A DNA stretch of 32,903 nucleotides from Myxococcales bacterium (GTDB taxonomy: Bacteria > Myxococcota_A > UBA796 > GCA-2862545): assembly GCA_019634415.1 (NCBI GenBank), contig JAHQVJ010000210.1, positions 1 to 32,903 on the forward strand, in the 5' to 3' direction. How positions within the stretch are numbered: position 1 is the stretch's first letter; each line of letters starts with the position of its first letter. The notes below the pieces were generated by a model, which did no database searches, was not told the origin of the DNA, and was given only the letters and a program-made list of their open reading frames with translations. The position numbers and the translations under genes are program-made. Below are positions 1 to 8,352 of the stretch, piece after piece.

Positions 1-525
1 ATCTACGTCGCCGACGGTCCCATGTGGACGTCGGCCGGCGTCACGGCGGGCATGGATCTGGCGCTGGCCCTGGTGGAGCGCGACCACGGGCGACGCGTGG
101 CCCTGCGCATCGCGAGGAACCTGGTGATGCAGGCCAAGCGCGGTGGCGGCCAGTCGCAGTTCAGCGCGCAGCTGCGCGCCCAGGTCCGCGACGCTCAGTC
201 CACCTTCGACGCGCTACACGGCTGGGTGTCCGACAACCTCACCGCGGATCTGCGCGTGGAGTCGCTGGCGAAGCGAATGGCGATGTCGCCGCGTACCTTT
301 CACCGCAGCCACGTGGCGGCCACGGGGATCACGCCGGCCCGCATGGTGCGCCGCCTACGGGTGGACGCCGCTCGCCGCCTGCTGGAGGGCACGGACCAGC
401 CGGTGAAGGCAATCGCGGCCAGCTGCGGCTTCGGCACGGAGGAGCAGATGCGCCGCTCGTTCCACGCAGAGCTGAAGCTGTCTCCCTCGGCCTACCGCGA
501 CAAGTGGTGCTGGGCGCGAGGCTGA
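1..525 (+). CDS. GlxA-type AraC-family transcriptional regulator, 3' part
   Basis: The reading frame is open from the first base, so the gene starts outside the window; 174 residues are visible. The first part contains TSAGVTAGMDLALALVE, the typical end of the DJ-1/PfpI-like domain of GlxA-type regulators. It is followed by a two-helix-turn-helix AraC DNA-binding domain: first HTH around LRVESLAKRMAMSPRTFHRS, second around VKAIAASCGFGTEEQMRRSF. Proteins of this family are cytoplasmic activators with a catalytically inactive amidase-like sensor domain; the ligand cannot be told from the sequence. The gene converges on the Cys-rich secreted protein gene and ends at TGA 523-525. The family assignment is firm; the target genes are unknown. 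Confidence 0.9.
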   Translation: MYVADGPMWTSAGVTAGMDLALALVERDHGRRVALRIARNLVMQAKRGGGQSQFSAQLRAQVRDAQSTFDALHGWVSDNLTADLRVESLAKRMAMSPRTFHRSHVAATGITPARMVRRLRVDAARRLLEGTDQPVKAIAASCGFGTEEQMRRSFHAELKLSPSAYRDKWCWARG

Positions 526-563
526 TCAGACTCGTGCCAGCTGCGCTGCCACTGTACTGATTG

Positions 564-584
564 GCTGCGAACTGCGTTCGCAGC
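564..584. terminator. Hairpin between convergent genes, possible bidirectional terminator
   Basis: A perfect 8-bp inverted repeat, GCTGCGAA (564-571) and TTCGCAGC (577-584), encloses a 5-base loop. It lies 39 bases after the stop of the AraC-type gene and just beyond the end of the convergent gene at 588. There is no T-run on either side, so intrinsic termination is possible but not proven. The 10-mer GCTGATCAGA occurs on both sides (521-530 and 583-592). Confidence 0.4.
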
Positions 585-587
585 TGA

Positions 588-1184
588 TCAGATGCACACA
601 TCCTCTAGCTCGGACGGATCGACCTCGATTTCACAGTCACCGGGCAGGGGCGGATCTGGGCACTCTCCCACCTGGCACTGGATGTAGACCTGCTCGGTGC
701 CTACCTCCACGCACTGCAGCTCGGGGGGAGATCCCCCCGTGGCCTGGTACTCGTAGTCGGTCTTCTGGCAGTCCTTGCAGCAGAAGGTATCGGAGGTGTG
801 GCCCACAGCAGGGGCGGACACCTCTTCCACGATGTCGGGGCAGCTCGCGTTGTTGGGGTCGAACGGAGACCCGGGAGGCGTCGGCACGGGAGGAGCCATC
901 TCCCCTCCGCACGGGGGCTGCATGGCCACGCAGTCCGTGTAGCCACCGTAGTCGAACTCTACGTCGTAGACCACACAGCCTTCCTGCCCAGGCAGCGCGT
1001 TCCACCAGCGTTTTTGGGTACGCACCGCAGGGCAACACATCCAACCATAGATGCCGACGTCGACCTCGACCTTGTCGGTCTCGCACTCGTACTCGGCCTC
1101 ACACTCCGCTCCGATCGTCTGCGCAATCGCCGTCGTCGACATGCACCACACCACACCCGCACCAAGCAGGAATCGCACCTTCAT
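588..1184 (-). CDS. Secreted cysteine-rich protein of unknown function
   Basis: The protein is about 198 residues. The start is placed at the second of two adjacent ATGs (1187 and 1184) because GGAG lies six bases upstream of it. A Sec signal peptide is evident: MKVRFLLGAGVVWCMSTTAI, with likely cleavage after AIAQ. The mature part has 16 cysteines, including CC pairs near residues 50 and 134, and a Pro-rich centre (PPVPTPPGSP). This suggests a disulfide-bonded extracellular or periplasmic protein. No known domain is recognised and the cysteine spacing does not match a family I know. It appears to be a single gene, 154 bp downstream of the PKD lipoprotein pair and convergent with the AraC-type regulator. 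Confidence 0.75.
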   Translation of the reverse strand: MKVRFLLGAGVVWCMSTTAIAQTIGAECEAEYECETDKVEVDVGIYGWMCCPAVRTQKRWWNALPGQEGCVVYDVEFDYGGYTDCVAMQPPCGGEMAPPVPTPPGSPFDPNNASCPDIVEEVSAPAVGHTSDTFCCKDCQKTDYEYQATGGSPPELQCVEVGTEQVYIQCQVGECPDPPLPGDCEIEVDPSELEDVCI

Positions 1185-1273
1185 CATCCACTCCAAGCAA
1201 CGTGCAGCCACCACTGCGATGGCTGACGCAATGGGTAACGAGTCAGGCCTGGACCGCCTTCTGCACGACTACA

Positions 1274-1298
1274 CTGTGCATCTTTCACAGGTGCACAG
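1274..1298. terminator. Inverted repeat downstream of the PKD lipoprotein genes
   Basis: CTGTGCA (1274-1280) and TGCACAG (1292-1298) form a perfect 7-bp inverted repeat around an 11-base spacer. On the minus strand it lies about 40 bases after the stop of the second PKD lipoprotein and about 90 bases before the Cys-rich gene. It could end the lipoprotein transcript or be a regulator site for the next gene. No T-run follows, so the role is open. Confidence 0.3.
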
Positions 1299-1338
1299 AT
1301 TCGACACAGTAACGCTGCAACACGGACGTCGGCCGCCG

Positions 1339-2835
1339 TCAGGGACCCGTCACCAGCCGCCTCGGCAGGTACAGCTCGGCAGGCAGCTCCGGATCCCACG
1401 TCCGGTACACCACCCCGTCCAGGCGACGGCGCCAGATCTCCTCGGTGAAGGTGGCCTCGCTGTAGAGCACCTGGATCATCGCGCCATCTGCATCCAGCGC
1501 CGTTGCCCACAGATACGTCAGCCCAGGCGGAAGGGACTCGTACTCCCCCACCTTCGTGGCGCTGGCCTCGTCCGAGTCCACCAGCCACAGCTCATCGCCG
1601 ACGGCAGCCCAGAAGCCTCCCTTCACCACTCGACCCGCCGACGCGCCGTAGAGCGCGGGCCAGCCCTTCACCGCCACACGCTCGCCGGTGACGAAGTCCA
1701 TCAGCTCACCCGACACCAGGTCCAACGCCAGGTCGCCGTCCCCATAGATGGGTCGAAGACTGGTGTTGCCCGGCACCTCACGGCCCTGATCGTCGAACCA
1801 GCCGCCCGAGGAGCACTGCACGACGAGGCGGCCCGAGGGCGACAGGGTGAAGTCGTCGGTGGATCCGAGGCCGAGGTCGCCACAGGGCGCCCCGACCACC
1901 ACGTCGTTCTCCAGCCACTCCTCCACCAGCGTGGTGCCGTCTCCCGGGCTCGTGGGGCAGTCGTCGCAGGTCAACCTGCGGAGCACGCCGTCCGTGGCCA
2001 GGTAGTGGATCGCTCCCTCTGGGCCGATCACAGGTTCGTTCAGCACGAACAGCTCACACTGATCGAGACCTCGCGCCACGGTGTCCAGGTCGGACCAGTG
2101 CGCCAGCGCCAGGTGGCAGAAGCCCTTGCCGATGTTGCCGTAGGCGTAGACCTGGCCAGGCGACAGCACGCCGCTGATCACGTCGCCCGTGACGATGGGA
2201 TCGGGCAGCGCCTCCACGGTGGTCTCGGCCACGCTGGCGGAGCTGCCGTTGTGCACGGTGACGGCGAGACGGTAGCTGCCCACTTGGTCGGGTGTGAACG
2301 ACAGCTCGGGCCCCGAGCTCGATACCGCCAGGGTGCTGCCGGCCGGCGCCACGAGGAGCGCCCAGTCGAAGACGAGGCGTGCGTTGTCGGGATCACTGCT
2401 CCCCGCCGCAGACAGCGTGGCGGGTCGCGACACCGCCACCACGGGGGAGCCCTCGATCTGCACGGAGGGCACGTTGCCCGACCCCGCCAAGATCACCGAC
2501 GACGCCGTCACCCGATTCTCCCCGTCCGACACCATCAGGTCGATCACGTAGGGACCCACCCGGTCGGGCGTGAAGGTCAGGGCCTCCACCCGAGGGTCGT
2601 CGATCTCGAACCAGCTCAAGGGAGGCTGCAGCCGCACCAGCCACACGTACGTCAGCGCATCTCCCTCGGGATCCGACACCACTGGCTGAAGCGTGACCGC
2701 CTCACCGACCAGGACGTCGACGTCGGCCAGCTCCACCACGGGAGGCAGGTTCCGAGGAGGCTCCTGTGGTTCGGTGGAGGTCTCCGACCCAGGCCCCGAG
2801 CACGCGACCCAGCACCCCAACAACGACCAACGCAT
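1339..2835 (-). CDS. PKD-domain lipoprotein, downstream paralogue of a tandem pair
   Basis: The protein is 498 residues starting MRWSLLGCWVACSG, a short lipoprotein-type signal ending at a Cys (WVAC is a loose lipobox). This start is chosen over one ten codons upstream because AAGGGG lies about six bases before it. Two PKD/Ig-like beta-sandwich domains follow: one around DPEGDALTYVWLV and VGPYVIDLMVSDGE, the second around LVFDWALLVAP and VGSYRLAVTVHNG. The last ~280 residues are an unrecognised module with a conserved Cys/HWSDLDT/Cys stretch near residue 240-260, ending RRLVTGP. It is paralogous to the gene ending at 2862, 26 bases upstream, and very likely co-transcribed with it. It probably sits on the outer membrane as a binding or structural protein; the ligand is unknown. 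Confidence 0.85.
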   Translation of the reverse strand: MRWSLLGCWVACSGPGSETSTEPQEPPRNLPPVVELADVDVLVGEAVTLQPVVSDPEGDALTYVWLVRLQPPLSWFEIDDPRVEALTFTPDRVGPYVIDLMVSDGENRVTASSVILAGSGNVPSVQIEGSPVVAVSRPATLSAAGSSDPDNARLVFDWALLVAPAGSTLAVSSSGPELSFTPDQVGSYRLAVTVHNGSSASVAETTVEALPDPIVTGDVISGVLSPGQVYAYGNIGKGFCHLALAHWSDLDTVARGLDQCELFVLNEPVIGPEGAIHYLATDGVLRRLTCDDCPTSPGDGTTLVEEWLENDVVVGAPCGDLGLGSTDDFTLSPSGRLVVQCSSGGWFDDQGREVPGNTSLRPIYGDGDLALDLVSGELMDFVTGERVAVKGWPALYGASAGRVVKGGFWAAVGDELWLVDSDEASATKVGEYESLPPGLTYLWATALDADGAMIQVLYSEATFTEEIWRRRLDGVVYRTWDPELPAELYLPRRLVTGP

Positions 2836-2861
2836 CACGACCCCTTCACATCGAGCGGCAC

Positions 2862-4346
2862 TCACGGTCCCGAGACCAGGTAGCTGGGCCAGGCCAGCCA
2901 GTTGTCCGGATCGACGACGGCACGCACGTCGCTCCCCCCGTCGAGGCGGCGACGACGAATCTGATACCGATCCTCATCGAAATCGTAGGTCCGCTGAATC
3001 CAGGACCCCTCCGCGTCCAGGGCCACCACCGACGTTCCGAACTCGTTGTCCGGCAACACCGGGTAGGCTTCCACGAAGGTCATCTTCGCCGTGCCGATAT
3101 CCACGAGCCAAAGCTCCTCGAAGGGAGTGGCCACGTGAAAGCCCCCGCTCGTCGTCCGGACCGCCCTCGGAGACGGGAACGTCCGCCCTTTGATCTGGAC
3201 GAACGTCACGTCCTCACTGGCGACGTCGTACAGCGACAGATCGGACAACAACACCACGTCGCCGTCGAACGACAGCGGCGTACCGGGAATCACCTCCCCC
3301 GTACCGCGCACGCGCCACTCGTCGCTGCACCACAGCAGCATGCTGCCATCGGCGCCCGGCAGGAAGTTGCTCGGTCGATCGAAGGCCCCTCCGTCGCACG
3401 GCGCCGTGTCGATCACCACGTCGTTGGCGGACAGATCCCCCTCGAGCTTGTGGCCCTCCACCCACTTGGGGCAGCCATCGCACACCAGCTCGCGCAGGAT
3501 CCCGTCCTGCAGGTAGAGCACAACCCCCGTGTGGTCCATCCGCACCTGCAGGGCGCCCTGACACTCGTCCATCGCTCCCATCGCCGTGTCGAGGTCCGAC
3601 CAGTGCGCCAGGCCGATCTGGCAGGCATCGGACACGAGCCCCACCGCGTAGACCTGGTCCGCGAGCAGCTCCCCTGCCGCCACGTCCCCCGGCTCCACAC
3701 GCTCGGGCAGAGCCTCGATCACCACCTCGTCGGGAGCGCTGGCGAGACTGCCGTCGTGCACGACGAGCTCGAGTCGGAACTCCCCCTCCACATCCGCCAC
3801 GAAGGGGGTGACCGGCTCGAAGCTGCGGAAGTCGAGGGTGCTGGCCGCAGGCGCGGAGGTGAGCCGCCAGTCGTAGTAGACCAGCTCCTGCTCCTCGTCC
3901 GCGGCCTGACTCTCGCGCGCATCGAGGAGGGTGGCGGCTCCCGCGACCACCAGCTGGTCGGGACCGCCGAACGCAACGGGGCGCTTCGTTCCGCCCAGCA
4001 GCGTCACCACGCCCGTGACCGAAGTCACAGCCTCTCCGTCGGACACCGCGAGGTCGATGACGTAGCTACCCAACTTGTCAGGAAGGAAGCTGATCTCCGA
4101 AGCGGCCGGTTCGTGGATGGCCACCTCACTCAAGGGCGGCGCGACGAGCAGGGTCCAGGTGAAGACCAGCTCGTCTCCGTCTAGATCCGACACAGTGGGC
4201 CGCAACGTAGCGACTTCGTCTGGCAGCAGGGTCAGATCGCGCAGCTCCACCACGGGTGCCTCGTTCGGAACGGCGGGAAGCGCCGTGACGACGCTCGGCT
4301 CGCCGCCACATGCCATGAGCACGCACCCCAACCCGACCCAACGCAT
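2862..4346 (-). CDS. PKD-domain lipoprotein, upstream paralogue of a tandem pair
   Basis: The protein is 494 residues with an N-terminal lipoprotein signal, MRWVGLGCVLMACGG (lipobox LMAC, Cys13). PKD-like domains lie at about 31-115 (DLDGDELVFTWTLLVAP, LGSYVIDLAVSDGE) and 122-213 (ELVYYDWRLTSAP, GEFRLELVVHDGS). The C-terminal ~275 residues share with the downstream paralogue the stretch C-x-[LI]-x-LAHWSDLDT-x5-[LM]D-x-C (residues 242-262), paired cysteines further on, and an ending of the form LVSGP. The Shine-Dalgarno GGGAG lies six bases before the ATG and could pair with a CTCC six bases further upstream, a weak 4-bp hairpin. It is 68 bases downstream of the cytochrome gene and may belong to the same transcript. 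The two PKD domains are clear; the function of the C-terminal module is unknown. Confidence 0.87.
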   Translation of the reverse strand: MRWVGLGCVLMACGGEPSVVTALPAVPNEAPVVELRDLTLLPDEVATLRPTVSDLDGDELVFTWTLLVAPPLSEVAIHEPAASEISFLPDKLGSYVIDLAVSDGEAVTSVTGVVTLLGGTKRPVAFGGPDQLVVAGAATLLDARESQAADEEQELVYYDWRLTSAPAASTLDFRSFEPVTPFVADVEGEFRLELVVHDGSLASAPDEVVIEALPERVEPGDVAAGELLADQVYAVGLVSDACQIGLAHWSDLDTAMGAMDECQGALQVRMDHTGVVLYLQDGILRELVCDGCPKWVEGHKLEGDLSANDVVIDTAPCDGGAFDRPSNFLPGADGSMLLWCSDEWRVRGTGEVIPGTPLSFDGDVVLLSDLSLYDVASEDVTFVQIKGRTFPSPRAVRTTSGGFHVATPFEELWLVDIGTAKMTFVEAYPVLPDNEFGTSVVALDAEGSWIQRTYDFDEDRYQIRRRRLDGGSDVRAVVDPDNWLAWPSYLVSGP

Positions 4347-4414
4347 CGCATACTCCCAAAAAGGAGCCGTACTCTACCATCGAGGTAGGGAATGCCGCTG
4401 GTGCGCTCGGGCCG

Positions 4415-6994
4415 TCAGGGCAGCGCCTCCTCGTCCACGAGCACGACGCCACAGCTGAACGTCTCGTAGCCGAGATCCAAGGCCAGCTCACGATAGTGTT
4501 CGCAGTGCTCCTTGGTGCCACAACGCTCGTCCACACAGGGCACCGCGGCAGGGGGCTGCAGCTCCCCTGCACCGTCGGGCCAGGCTGGCAGACCCGACAT
4601 CAAGAACTGGGGGGACCGGAGCAACGCCGCGCAGTAGTCGCGGAGTGACTGCACCCCCGAGCTGGCGTCCGCGCTCCAGTCCACGCCGAAGGCCTCCTGG
4701 ATGACGACCCCCTCCTCCCCGTCGTAGTCGATGTGGTGATCGGTGGTCAGGCGGCCCTTCAGCGCCTCCATCGCCTCGGCCATGTCCAGCCCGTGCTCCG
4801 GATCGGAGAGCACGTCGATGTAATCCTCGCCCGGCCCAGGATTCTGGCACCGGTCCACCTCCAGCTCCCAAGCCAGCAGCGCTGTGATGCCGAGATCCTC
4901 CGAGCCTCGGTCGTTCCAGTTCACTCGCCCGCCGATCTCCTTGTAGAAGTCGATGTCGATGTAGCTGTCGGCGTCGTCGGTGGGGTACAGCGGCGGCTCG
5001 GGCCAGAACAAGGCGTGGTGGAGCTGGAGCAACAGCGACGGCACGGGCCAGCGATGCACCACGTCGCCCTGCCCGTTGGCATCGTCCATCGGAGCCATGG
5101 TGATGGACGGACCGTTCCCCTCGACGTTGGCCCAGGGCTCGAACACCATCGGCAGCACGTAGGCGGGGCCGTCGGCGTCGTCGGGTGCCAGGCCGTTCAT
5201 GTAGTCGGACAGCGCGACCCGCTTGATGACCTCCCGCAGCGACCAGTCGTGGGCGACGAAGCTCGCGGTCAGCGTGCGCAGCTCGTCCGACGCCGCCTTC
5301 GTCCTCGGGAACCGATGGTCGATGGTGAGGCTGGCCCCCGTCATGTGCTCGAAGATGTTGTTGACGACGGACTGGGCAGTCAGGTGAGCCACGGCTGCCG
5401 CTCGCTGCACGTAGAACTTGTTGTGGTAGTGGTCGAGATCTGTGCGCATGTGCTCCACGATGGCGTTCGCCACAGCCTCGTCTCCTTCAGGCCGCATGTC
5501 TCCTGCGGGGGATCCGTTCACGACGATGTCGAACACTCGCTGCGGCGTCATCTCGTAGATGTGCGCCTCGAGGTTCTTGGGGGCAGTGGGCGCGACGTCC
5601 GAGCCCGGTGCATGGCAGCCACCGACGCAGCCGTCCCAGGTCGCCTGAGGCTGAGGCCCGCCCTTGGCCAGCTCCACCTGGGGCACCGGCGATCCCTCCA
5701 CCGGAATCATCCCCTGCGCCAGGTGGGAGACCCCCACTCCGAACATGTCGGCAAGCTGCAAGGGCCCGAGCTGCGTTCCCCAGATGCCCCCGAGCGTGGC
5801 GAATCCTCCATCGTCCAGATCGGCCACGAGGGAGCGCCGCACGTCGCCAGAGTAGGACTGATACACACAAGACTCGTGCATCCCCCACGGAAGGACCCCG
5901 TTCGGTGACTCCAGCCAGGCGTCCCCCCGGAAGAAGCCAGCGATGTTGTCGTAGGCACGCAGGTTGCCGGTCTCCGGATCCACGCCGCCTCCGTCTCCAC
6001 CATACTGAAATCCCTCATCGGCCTCCCAGGAGAACGCAGTTCCCTCCAGATCCACCGCGTCGAATGCCGGGAAGTACCGATCCCAGTGGTTGTTCCGGGG
6101 AGAGGGATTGGTGGTGGAGTAGTGGGTGGTGTGGCACTGCACACAGGACGGATCCCGATCGATCCATCCATCCATGAACTTGCCTGCCGTGATCCCGCGC
6201 GAGAAGTTCATCGTGGCCAACGGGATCAAGCCTGCGCGGTACAGCACGTCGAGACGGTCTTCTCGGAGTGCCGCACGCGCCACGTCGGCCATGGTGAACG
6301 AGTTGCAGGGCTCGATGGCCAGAGGCAGATCGGGCGCCTCTGTGTGGGATACACCGTCGAGCTGTCCCGTATACGTGATGTCGAGGTACTCGAACCCTCC
6401 CGGGTCGATTCCCCACATCGGGGACACGACGGCCGGGCCAGGCTGGTTGCCCGAGCCCGCGAGGAGGGTGTCACGGCTGAAGCGCTCCTGCAGCTCGATC
6501 GCATCGTACGCGAGCGCACCCACGGTTCGCGTGGCGCCAGCAGACAAGAGGATGGAGTCGGGATTCGGAGGCTCGGAGGGAGGGCAGAAGCGCTCGCGCG
6601 TGCTGGAGCTGACCAGATGCGCCACGAGATCGTCGTCGTAGTACCCGTGCAGCACCTCCTCCTCGAAGCAGGTGGTGTCCAGCGCCATCTCTCCGAAGGA
6701 TAAGCCACCCCGCTCCTTGGCGACGTGCTGGTCCTCGAACAGCAGCCGCGTCCAGTAGGGCACGAACTCGGGCTGGGCCATCAGCACGTCCACCACGGCC
6801 TCACGCCCACGCAAGCTCGCCAGACGCCTCAGGGCGGCGACCTCTCCGTGGGAGTAGGGCCGCCGTCCCAGGATGGCGACCGTGGCCCAAGCGATGAAGG
6901 CGTCGTTGCCTGCGTCGTCGGGGAGGTGCTTGGTGCCACAGCCACTCGTCGACAGCGACACGGCGATCAGGACCGTCAGTACGGATCGGCGCAT
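4415..6994 (-). CDS. DUF1549/DUF1553-like c-type cytochrome lipoprotein
   Basis: The protein is 859 residues. The signal MRRSVLTVLIAVSLSTSGCG has a lipobox at Cys19. Residues ~30-90 (ILGRRPYSHGEV, MAQPEFVPYWTRLLFEDQHV) resemble DUF1549 proteins, and HDWSLREVIKRVALSDYMNG near 582-601 resembles DUF1553. There is one canonical heme motif, CVQCH (284-288). A second cytochrome-c-like segment at about 450-518 has the unusual spacing CVGGCH (456-461), followed by a possible Met ligand in SPAGDMRP. AGGAGG lies five bases before the ATG and overlaps the stop of the preceding DUF1501 gene, so the two are coupled. Such proteins are usually encoded beside DUF1501 proteins, as here. The likely location is the outer-membrane or periplasmic face; the substrate is unknown. 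Confidence 0.85.
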   Translation of the reverse strand: MRRSVLTVLIAVSLSTSGCGTKHLPDDAGNDAFIAWATVAILGRRPYSHGEVAALRRLASLRGREAVVDVLMAQPEFVPYWTRLLFEDQHVAKERGGLSFGEMALDTTCFEEEVLHGYYDDDLVAHLVSSSTRERFCPPSEPPNPDSILLSAGATRTVGALAYDAIELQERFSRDTLLAGSGNQPGPAVVSPMWGIDPGGFEYLDITYTGQLDGVSHTEAPDLPLAIEPCNSFTMADVARAALREDRLDVLYRAGLIPLATMNFSRGITAGKFMDGWIDRDPSCVQCHTTHYSTTNPSPRNNHWDRYFPAFDAVDLEGTAFSWEADEGFQYGGDGGGVDPETGNLRAYDNIAGFFRGDAWLESPNGVLPWGMHESCVYQSYSGDVRRSLVADLDDGGFATLGGIWGTQLGPLQLADMFGVGVSHLAQGMIPVEGSPVPQVELAKGGPQPQATWDGCVGGCHAPGSDVAPTAPKNLEAHIYEMTPQRVFDIVVNGSPAGDMRPEGDEAVANAIVEHMRTDLDHYHNKFYVQRAAAVAHLTAQSVVNNIFEHMTGASLTIDHRFPRTKAASDELRTLTASFVAHDWSLREVIKRVALSDYMNGLAPDDADGPAYVLPMVFEPWANVEGNGPSITMAPMDDANGQGDVVHRWPVPSLLLQLHHALFWPEPPLYPTDDADSYIDIDFYKEIGGRVNWNDRGSEDLGITALLAWELEVDRCQNPGPGEDYIDVLSDPEHGLDMAEAMEALKGRLTTDHHIDYDGEEGVVIQEAFGVDWSADASSGVQSLRDYCAALLRSPQFLMSGLPAWPDGAGELQPPAAVPCVDERCGTKEHCEHYRELALDLGYETFSCGVVLVDEEALP

Positions 6995-7002
6995 GGCGCC
7001 TC

Positions 7003-8352
7003 CTAGATGGGAAGGGTGCAGTCGTCGCCGAGCACCTTGGTGGCCAGCGCCGCGGGCTCGGCGATGCCGAAGGTGCTGGCGTCCAACCCTGCGGCGAGGG
7101 TCAGCGCGTCGTGCAGCTCGGTGGGCGTGACGTGGTCGTCCGGGCTCGCAAATCCATCGTCGCCCGCCTCGCTCCCGAACAGCATGCGACCGGCGAGTCC
7201 TCTGCTGGCCACGGGCCCACCCAGAATCATGGCTGCGTAGCCAGCCGCATGATGCTGCGAGCCACCGCTGTCGAGACGACGCCCGAACTCGGACCAGATC
7301 ACGACCAGGGTCGACGACAGGTCCAGCGAACCCATCGACGCCTCGTACCGAATGGCATCACACACACTCCACAGCACGCCGTTGTGCCGTCGCGCGTGGC
7401 GCTCGAGCTCGCCGCTGTAGCCGCTGTGGGTGTCGAGCGCCGGATCCAGGCCCCCCACCACGATGGCGTGCCGGGCTCCGCTGGCCAGCAAGTGAGAACC
7501 CATGTGGATGCCCGTGGCCAGTCCGTTCTCCAGCTCGTCGGGGTTACCCGGCACGGCCAGGGCCGGTCCGGCATCGAGCACCCCGTGCACGGACTGCCAG
7601 CCCTGCAGTCGATTCAGGCTGTCCTGGAGCTGGTCGAAGTGGGGTGCCCTCACCCGTCCGTCGGCGTGGGTCAGGCGTCGATCGTACTGGCGTGCGTACA
7701 TCTGACTGACGGGGTCGATGTGATCTCGGTCGCTGCGCGCCAAGCGGTCCACGACGGCATCGGAGCCGACCGGCAGCAGGAACGGACGGTACTGCGCGCC
7801 GAGCTGCCCCGAGGCGGCCGCCATGGCCGCGATCCGCCCCACGCTGGTGGCGCTCAGAACCCAGGACGCCGGGGTCGATGTGTCCCCGGACTCGGCCTGG
7901 ATACGCGCACCCAGGGAGGTCCCCTCGGGTTGCCCCACCTGGGCCCCCGTCAGGGCGAAGGAGCTCGCCAGGGTGTGGGCCGTGAAGTCGCCCCTCATCA
8001 CGAGCAGGCGCGTCTGGTCCAACACACCCAGATCGTCTAGTGGCTGGGCCCCTGCCCCCAGGTAGACATCGTGATCGAGTCCCGCGAGCTCGTCTGCGTA
8101 GGCGAACGGTGTACGGACCGCACCAGCGGGCTCGGACCCCAGCGCGGACATGTCGGGCTCCACCCGGATGGGGTCGGGCAGACCAGGCCGGTCGTCGACG
8201 TACAGCGTGTCGCGATGGGAGATCCCCCCGAACAGGAACACCTGCAGGATGTCGTACCCGCATGAAGCGCTCGGCCGGGCGCGGGCCGGGGGGGAAACCC
8301 CGGCGGTGAGACCGGCCCCCAGGCCCGCAAGAAACTGACGACGCGAGGTCAT
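7003..8352 (-). CDS. DUF1501 family protein with Tat signal (first copy)
   Basis: The protein is 449 residues, starting MTSRRQFLAGLGAGLTAG, a twin-arginine signal. The ATG overlaps the stop of the upstream lipoprotein gene (ATGA at 8349-8352), which decides the start against a longer frame. DUF1501 proteins have an alkaline-phosphatase/sulfatase-like fold. Features seen here are FLFGGISHRDTLYVDD near the start, an IVVGGLDPALDTHSGY segment, a VVIWSEFGRRLDSGGSQHHA segment and the late AAMILGGPV strand. The protein is presumably exported folded to the periplasm. It is the middle gene of a three-gene operon, eight bases before the cytochrome-like gene. The enzymatic substrate of the family is not established. 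Confidence 0.9.
   Translation of the reverse strand: MTSRRQFLAGLGAGLTAGVSPPARARPSASCGYDILQVFLFGGISHRDTLYVDDRPGLPDPIRVEPDMSALGSEPAGAVRTPFAYADELAGLDHDVYLGAGAQPLDDLGVLDQTRLLVMRGDFTAHTLASSFALTGAQVGQPEGTSLGARIQAESGDTSTPASWVLSATSVGRIAAMAAASGQLGAQYRPFLLPVGSDAVVDRLARSDRDHIDPVSQMYARQYDRRLTHADGRVRAPHFDQLQDSLNRLQGWQSVHGVLDAGPALAVPGNPDELENGLATGIHMGSHLLASGARHAIVVGGLDPALDTHSGYSGELERHARRHNGVLWSVCDAIRYEASMGSLDLSSTLVVIWSEFGRRLDSGGSQHHAAGYAAMILGGPVASRGLAGRMLFGSEAGDDGFASPDDHVTPTELHDALTLAAGLDASTFGIAEPAALATKVLGDDCTLPI

Noticed and set aside
1051..2883. 610-codon plus-strand open frame
   Set aside because: It runs antisense to the PKD lipoprotein gene and the start of the Cys-rich gene; composition is Arg/His/Gln-rich with no domain, as expected of a GC-rich shadow frame.
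4352..4366. Regulatory hairpin hiding the Shine-Dalgarno of the upstream PKD lipoprotein gene
   Set aside because: The stem is only four base pairs (CTCC/GGAG), which could easily arise by chance.
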